From DTDR01 sp964505415 (GTDB taxonomy: Bacteria > Hydrothermota > Tepidihabitantia > Tepidihabitantales > DTDR01), in the NCBI GenBank assembly GCA_964505415.1, contig CAZDHW010000021.1, positions 1 to 25,331 on the forward strand: a stretch of 25,331 bases of DNA, written 5' to 3'. The notes below the pieces were generated by a model that saw nothing but the letters and a program-made list of their open reading frames with translations, made no database searches and was not told where the DNA came from. Below, in pieces: positions 21,235 to 25,331 of the stretch; position 1 is the first letter of the stretch, and every line of letters begins with the position of its first letter. The translations under genes were made by a program, and so were the position numbers.

Positions 21235-22419
21235 ATGAGAAAAGAAGAATATATTGATTTGGCTTTTAAATATAGTGCCCGAAACTATGCGCCTTTACCA
21301 GTAGTTTTAACCTTCGGCGAAGGAATTTACCTTTACGATGTGGAAGGGAAAAAATATCTTGACATGCTTTCTTCTTATTCGGCCCTCAATCAGGGTCATC
21401 GCCATCCCAAAATAATTCAGGCGTTAAAAGAACAAGTGGATAAATTAACATTAACCTCCCGGGCTTTCCATAATGACCAATTTGGTCCTTTCTGTCAATT
21501 ACTTTGTGAAATTACCAAGAAGGATAAAGTGCTTTTGATGAATACCGGTGCGGAAGCGGTTGAGACTGCTATCAAAGCGGCGCGTAAATGGGGCTATTTA
21601 AAAAAGAAAGTGAAAGAAAATTCGGCCGAAATTATTGTCTGTGAAAATAATTTTCATGGTCGGACAACGACGATTATCAGTTTTTCTACCGAAGAGCAAT
21701 ATCGTTTTGGCTTTGGTCCTTATACACCCGGTTTTAAAATTATTCCCTATAATGATTTAACAAGTTTAGAAAAGGCGATAAACGAAAACACGGTTGGTTT
21801 TTTGGTAGAACCGATTCAAGGTGAAGGCGGAGTGATTGTGCCCAAGGAAGGTTATCTTAAAAGGGCAAAAGAGATTTGTAAAAAAAATAATGTCTTATTC
21901 ATCTTAGACGAAATCCAAACCGGTTTAGGAAGAACCGGCAAATTATTTGCTTATCAATATGAGGATGCGGAACCGGACATTTTAATTTTAGGAAAGGCTC
22001 TTGGTGGCGGTGTCTATCCGATTTCGGCAATTTGTGCCAATGATGATATCATGGAGGTTTTTACTCCCGGTGACCACGGTTCTACCTTTGGTGGTAATCC
22101 TTTGGCTTGTGCGGTTGGTCAAGCAGCTTTAAAAGTGATTATTGAAGAAAATTTAGCCGAAAATGCTTTTCTCCTGGGTGAATATTTCTTAAAAAGATTG
22201 CGCGAACTTAAATCGCCAGTGATAAAAGAAGTAAGGGGTAAAGGCTTATTAATCGGTGTCGAACTTAAAGAAAAGGCAAGACCCTATTGTGAAAAACTGA
22301 TGGAGAAAGGAATATTAGCAAAAGATACGCGAGAAAATGTGATTAGATTTGCTCCGCCATTGATTATCAAAAAGGAAGAGATTGACTGGGCATTAGAGAA
22401 AATAAGGGAAGTATTTTAA
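21235..22419 (+). CDS. rocD: Ornithine aminotransferase
   Basis: 394 residues, class III PLP aminotransferase. It converts ornithine and 2-oxoglutarate to glutamate semialdehyde and glutamate. The N-terminal sequence NYAPLPVVLTFGEGIYLYDVEGKKYLDMLSSYSALNQGH with LTSRAFHND is the specific RocD pattern. LDEIQTGLGRTGK carries the PLP aspartate, the Schiff-base lysine is K254 in LGKALGGGVYPISA, and STFGGNPLACAVG is intact. It starts 4 bases after the Usp-like stop, with no evident Shine-Dalgarno, so translation probably relies on coupling. Its product is the substrate of the P5C dehydrogenase encoded at 14367-15926. Acetylornithine aminotransferase is the nearest alternative, but the N-terminal motif argues for RocD. 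Confidence 0.92.
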   Translation: MRKEEYIDLAFKYSARNYAPLPVVLTFGEGIYLYDVEGKKYLDMLSSYSALNQGHRHPKIIQALKEQVDKLTLTSRAFHNDQFGPFCQLLCEITKKDKVLLMNTGAEAVETAIKAARKWGYLKKKVKENSAEIIVCENNFHGRTTTIISFSTEEQYRFGFGPYTPGFKIIPYNDLTSLEKAINENTVGFLVEPIQGEGGVIVPKEGYLKRAKEICKKNNVLFILDEIQTGLGRTGKLFAYQYEDAEPDILILGKALGGGVYPISAICANDDIMEVFTPGDHGSTFGGNPLACAVGQAALKVIIEENLAENAFLLGEYFLKRLRELKSPVIKEVRGKGLLIGVELKEKARPYCEKLMEKGILAKDTRENVIRFAPPLIIKKEEIDWALEKIREVF

Positions 22420-22422
22420 TTA

Positions 22423-22450
22423 TTGACTTTTAAAAAAATTTTGTTATATC
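22423..22450 (+). promoter_or_regulatory. Promoter-like sequence upstream of the GC-rich hairpin
   Basis: TTGACT (22423-22428), 16 bp, TATATC (22445-22450, 4 of 6 matches to TATAAT). It starts 4 bases after the rocD stop. Predicted transcription start is about 22457, where an ATG lies. Confidence 0.45.
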
Positions 22451-22456
22451 TTAAGT

Positions 22457-22576
22457 ATGGAAAAAATTAATGCCGCCCTTCCGCAAGTCCATTGTTCTGT
22501 GGTTCCTACCCACCGTAGAAACACACACCTCCTGCTTGCGAAGGGCGGCATAAAAATTTTATTTATTATTGCCTAA
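22457..22576 (+). CDS. Possible leaderless 39-codon ORF across the hairpin (doubtful)
   Basis: ATG 22457 to TAA 22576 encodes 39 residues beginning MEKINAALPQVHCSVVPTHR. The -10-like TATATC ends 6 nt before the ATG, the same spacing as in the leaderless genes of this window. However, the frame runs through the GC-rich inverted repeat, the peptide has no recognisable feature beyond a hydrophobic end, and the base pairing explains the sequence better. I list it so the reader can weigh it; a shadow of the RNA or palindrome is more likely. Confidence 0.2.
   Translation: MEKINAALPQVHCSVVPTHRRNTHLLLAKGGIKILFIIA
22470..22551. ncRNA. GC-rich rod-like hairpin element, candidate structured RNA or REP-like palindrome
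   Basis: An 82-base island with far more G+C than its surroundings. ATGCCGCCCTT (22470-22480), one unpaired C and CGCAAG (22482-22487) pair with CTTGCG (22535-22540) and AAGGGCGGCAT (22541-22551), a 17-bp stem. Inside is a second stem, 22502-22509 with 22515-22522, closing the 5-nt loop CCACC. Its single mismatch is C-A on the plus strand but would be a G-U pair in an RNA from the minus strand. The minus strand also has a T6 run 8 nt past the stem. The plus strand has the better promoter. Strand is therefore left open. I recognise no known RNA family; REP/RAYT-type mobile palindrome is the main alternative. Confidence 0.5.
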
Positions 22577-22597
22577 TTTTAAAAAATTTAGTATAAT
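22569..22597 (+). promoter_or_regulatory. Promoter of the subtilisin gene
   Basis: TTGCCT (22569-22574), 17 bp, consensus TATAAT (22592-22597). Predicted start near 22604, leaving about 29 nt of leader with the Shine-Dalgarno GGAGGG at 22621-22626. Confidence 0.5.
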
Positions 22598-22632
22598 TAT
22601 ATAATAAATCTTAAAAATAAGGAGGGAAGAAA

Positions 22633-25329
22633 ATGAAAAAGTTATTGGTTTTTTTATTAGTAGGGATTTTTAACATTTCTTTTAGTTCGGTAATTCTTCC
22701 CGAATTGGCGGAAATTCTAAAAAAAGCACCAGCTGATAGTTTTATTCCGATAATAATCCGAACAAAACTTCAGGCTGACCTTTCTTCTTATAAAAATGCC
22801 TCTTATGACGAAAAGATTAATTACTTAAAATATATTGCTAATATTGCTCAAAGACCGATTATTGAATTTTTGAAAAATTATCCCAATGATGTGAGAAATA
22901 TTAGGAGATTTGTTTTGGTTTCGGAAATTGCCTTGGAGGCAAAACCCAAAGTAATTTATCAACTTAATGAAAGGGATGATATTCTATTTATTATTGATGA
23001 TTTTATCAATTATATAATTGAACCGGTAAGAAAGAAAGTTTCTTCGGATGCCTTAGATACTCCTGGTTGGAATATAAGTAAAGTGAAAGCCGATTCTTGT
23101 TGGTATGATGGTTATACCGGTGAAGGGGTTGTGGTTGCTAATTTAGATACTGGTGTTGATATTACCCATCCGGCATTAAGTGGTAAATGGCGCAGTCAAA
23201 ATGGTTGGTTTGACGGTGTCAATGGGCGGGCTTCTCCTTATGATGATAATGGTCATGGTACTCATACAATGGGTACAATCTGTGGTGGTGATGGTTTAGG
23301 ACCTTTTGAAGATGATATCGGGATAGCTCCGGGTGCAACTTTCATTGCCGCCAAGGGATTTAATAGTTTGGGTCAAGGACAGGTAAGTTGGATTGCGGCT
23401 TGTTTTGATTGGCTTGCCCAATACGGAAGACCAAATTTAGTTTCCAATTCTTGGGGTTCTTCAAGGACAACAACCTATTGGTTTTCCTATGTGAATAATT
23501 TAAGAAATTTAGGAATTATTGTGATTGCCGCAATTGGTAATAATGGTAGTTCACCAAACACCTCCCAACCACCAGGTTCCTATCCAACAGTAATTGGTGT
23601 GGGAGCAACTGATGCTGGTGATAATATTGCTTCTTTCTCTTCCCGCGGTCCGGCACCAAATTCTGACCCCTGGAATAATACTGCCTATTGGCCAAGAAGT
23701 GATTGGAATTTAATAAATCCAGCAATTTCGGCGCCGGGGGTAAATGTCCGTTCTTGTGTGCCAGGAGGTGGTTATCAAAATTGGGATGGCACCTCAATGG
23801 CTTGTCCTCATGTTGCTGGTTGTGTGGCTTTGATGTTGCAAAAGCGCTCAACAATAACTCCTGATGAAGCCTTTAATTTGATTACCAATAATTGTGATTA
23901 TCCTTCCCAAGGTAGTCCTTATCCAAACAATAATTATGGTTGGGGAAGGTTGAATTGTAAGAAAGTGCTTGATGCTATTGCCCCGGCAAATATGCCTAAT
24001 TTAATACTCCAAAGGATTGCTATTACTAATGAAAACGGTAACAATCGTCTTGACCCGGGAGAAACCGGTAATTTAATAACTTATTTGAAAAATACTTCCA
24101 ATGTACCAGCAACAAATATTAGGGGAATTTTGCGCTATGCTTCTTCCCAATCTTATGTCACTATTTTAGATTCCAATGCCTATTATGGTAATTGTTCGCC
24201 TTTAGATTCAACAAACAATCTTTTTGACCCCTTTGTTTTACAAGCGAGTCCTAATACCCCCCGTGGTTTTTCGGCTGATTTTAATTTAGTTTTAATTACT
24301 ACGGAAACTACTTTTATAAGAAGATTTACGATAACCGTGGGGGAAGCACCACAACCACCAGGCACAAGGATTTGGGGACCAAGACAACTAACTAATGTTC
24401 CTTCTACGGCTGGGCTTTATGGAATTTGTTATGTACCTAATCTTTCAAGAATTTATGTTACTCATTTTCGGGCGCGGAATATTTATATCTATTCTTCTGA
24501 TTCCCTTTTAACTCCCTTAGGAACAATCCCCACGCCCAATAATGAGACAGCAATTGTTGATATTAAATACTGCGCCTATGATAATACTTTTTGGGTCCAT
24601 TCTAATCAGACAAAAAGGGTATATAAGATTTCGCCCACCGGAACAGTTTTAAGATATTTTTCTTCACCCGCTCAAGATTATCCGACTGGTCTTGCTTGGG
24701 ATGAAGAAAATAGATTACTTTATATTGCTGACCGGAGAGCATTAAACACCTTGCCGCAATACATCTATTGTTGCGATACCCTCGGTACGGTTATTAGGCA
24801 GATGACCCATCCCTTAAGGGGAAATGCTGGTCCCCGTTGTCTTACTTTAGATTTGAGTAATACTAATCCTAATCGACCCACTTTATTAAATGTCTATACT
24901 TCTTTTAATAGCGGCGGCACAGCAATTGATTCTTGTGGTGTTTATGAATTAAATCCGCAAAATCTTTCCATCTATCAAAGATTTTTAATTCCTGAACTTT
25001 ATAATGTAAGAGGAATTGAGTTTGATCCCAGAGATTATTCTTATTGGGTAACGATAATGGAATTGCAAGCCGGTGGTCCTTATAATTATATAATAAAATA
25101 TCGGGGATTTTACGAATTTGTTCCCATAGAGGAAAAATTTATTACTCTTAAAGGTCTCAAAGTAAGAAGCCTATTATTTAATAAAGAATTGTTATTAGAA
25201 AAAGAGGTTTCTTTTTATAACCAATTCGGAGTTTTAATTAACAAAAAAGACCTTTCAAAACTACCAAAAGGTATCTATTTCCTTAAAGAGAAGAAAGAAA
25301 ATAAATGGTATAAAGTGATAAAGTATTAA
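22633..25329 (+). CDS. Secreted subtilisin-like (S8) serine protease with C-terminal propeller-like region and sorting-type tail
   Basis: 898 residues. Signal peptide MKKLLVFLLVGIFNISFSS, then a propeptide-like region to about residue 135. The S8 domain has the full triad: D172 (ANLDTGVD), H208 (NGHGTHTMG) and S388 (DGTSMACPHVAG), with oxyanion N303 (AIGNNG). After about residue 450 comes a domain starting NLILQRIAITNENGNNRLDPGETG, a pattern common in secreted bacterial proteins. A repeated segment at about 575-840 follows (GICYVPNLSRIYVTHF, GLAWDEENRLLYIADRR, GIEFDPRDYSYWV) that looks like a propeller. The tail YNQFG...PKGIYFLKEK matches that of the protein at 16054-17319. Likely an extracellular protease feeding peptides to the cell. 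The stop is two bases from the window end. Confidence 0.93.
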   Translation: MKKLLVFLLVGIFNISFSSVILPELAEILKKAPADSFIPIIIRTKLQADLSSYKNASYDEKINYLKYIANIAQRPIIEFLKNYPNDVRNIRRFVLVSEIALEAKPKVIYQLNERDDILFIIDDFINYIIEPVRKKVSSDALDTPGWNISKVKADSCWYDGYTGEGVVVANLDTGVDITHPALSGKWRSQNGWFDGVNGRASPYDDNGHGTHTMGTICGGDGLGPFEDDIGIAPGATFIAAKGFNSLGQGQVSWIAACFDWLAQYGRPNLVSNSWGSSRTTTYWFSYVNNLRNLGIIVIAAIGNNGSSPNTSQPPGSYPTVIGVGATDAGDNIASFSSRGPAPNSDPWNNTAYWPRSDWNLINPAISAPGVNVRSCVPGGGYQNWDGTSMACPHVAGCVALMLQKRSTITPDEAFNLITNNCDYPSQGSPYPNNNYGWGRLNCKKVLDAIAPANMPNLILQRIAITNENGNNRLDPGETGNLITYLKNTSNVPATNIRGILRYASSQSYVTILDSNAYYGNCSPLDSTNNLFDPFVLQASPNTPRGFSADFNLVLITTETTFIRRFTITVGEAPQPPGTRIWGPRQLTNVPSTAGLYGICYVPNLSRIYVTHFRARNIYIYSSDSLLTPLGTIPTPNNETAIVDIKYCAYDNTFWVHSNQTKRVYKISPTGTVLRYFSSPAQDYPTGLAWDEENRLLYIADRRALNTLPQYIYCCDTLGTVIRQMTHPLRGNAGPRCLTLDLSNTNPNRPTLLNVYTSFNSGGTAIDSCGVYELNPQNLSIYQRFLIPELYNVRGIEFDPRDYSYWVTIMELQAGGPYNYIIKYRGFYEFVPIEEKFITLKGLKVRSLLFNKELLLEKEVSFYNQFGVLINKKDLSKLPKGIYFLKEKKENKWYKVIKY

Positions 25330-25331
25330 TA

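Noticed and set aside
22470..22551. The GC-rich element read as a tRNA or as 6S RNA
   Set aside because: No cloverleaf, T-loop motif or anticodon arm can be drawn. 6S RNA is normally more than 150 nt with a longer closing stem and a larger bubble.
22541..22570. The hairpin as a simple rho-independent terminator of rocD
   Set aside because: The plus strand after the stem reads ATAAAAATTTTATTT, not a clean T run, and the stem is split by a 47-base interior, far larger than a terminator loop.
23516..23854. Leftward 112-codon frame rich in His, Asn and Gln
   Set aside because: Antisense to the catalytic core of the subtilase; composition reflects the opposite-strand codons.
1..25331. CRISPR array, insertion sequence or prophage genes
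   Set aside because: No regularly spaced direct repeats, transposase or integrase motifs, or phage structural genes were seen.

Overview
The window is a compact, AT-rich bacterial chromosome segment (about one third G+C by eye, not computed). Its two structured-RNA-like regions, the SRP RNA and the element at 22470-22551, are far richer in G+C than their surroundings, as is common in AT-rich thermophiles. Two secreted proteins end in short tails of the type-A sorting-domain style. Together with the gene complement this suggests an uncultured anaerobic lineage such as candidate phylum WOR-3 or a relative in the FCB group. That placement is inference and rests on no marker gene.

Layout. Positions 1-81 hold the 5' end of a leftward gene for a secreted protein. 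A rightward block follows: a fused ADP-forming acyl-CoA synthetase, the TldD/TldE protease pair, a secreted TPR protein, a membrane-anchored SsuA/THI5-like binding protein, the long-form SRP RNA, dnaX, recR and a Yip1-family membrane protein. A leftward block covers endonuclease IV (its own promoter), then an operon of a family 2 glycosyltransferase, an LPG-synthase-like flippase and HisC, then 1-pyrroline-5-carboxylate dehydrogenase. Next comes a rightward secreted propeller-like protein, which converges on a leftward arsR, DUF318 permease and thiol-disulfide protein operon. Divergent from arsR run a PTS-EIIA/NhaD fusion transporter, a UspA-like small protein and ornithine aminotransferase. 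The window ends with a GC-rich hairpin element and a large secreted subtilisin.

How the genes fit together. Ornithine aminotransferase and P5C dehydrogenase form the route ornithine to glutamate semialdehyde/P5C to glutamate. The ADP-forming CoA ligase would recover ATP from acyl-CoA, and TldD/E plus the secreted subtilase degrade peptides. This fits a peptide- and amino-acid-fermenting life style (inference). The arsR cluster looks like a metal or metalloid response unit built on cysteines.

Promoters follow a strikingly regular pattern: TTGACW-like -35, exactly 16 bp, TATAAT-like -10. In seven protein genes the start codon lies only 6-10 nt past the -10 box, so the mRNAs should be leaderless or nearly so. 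First or isolated genes with longer leaders carry a clear AGGAGG Shine-Dalgarno instead. The most puzzling element is the GC-rich hairpin at 22470-22551, which also has this promoter arrangement and could be a small RNA, a REP-like palindrome or a leaderless small ORF.
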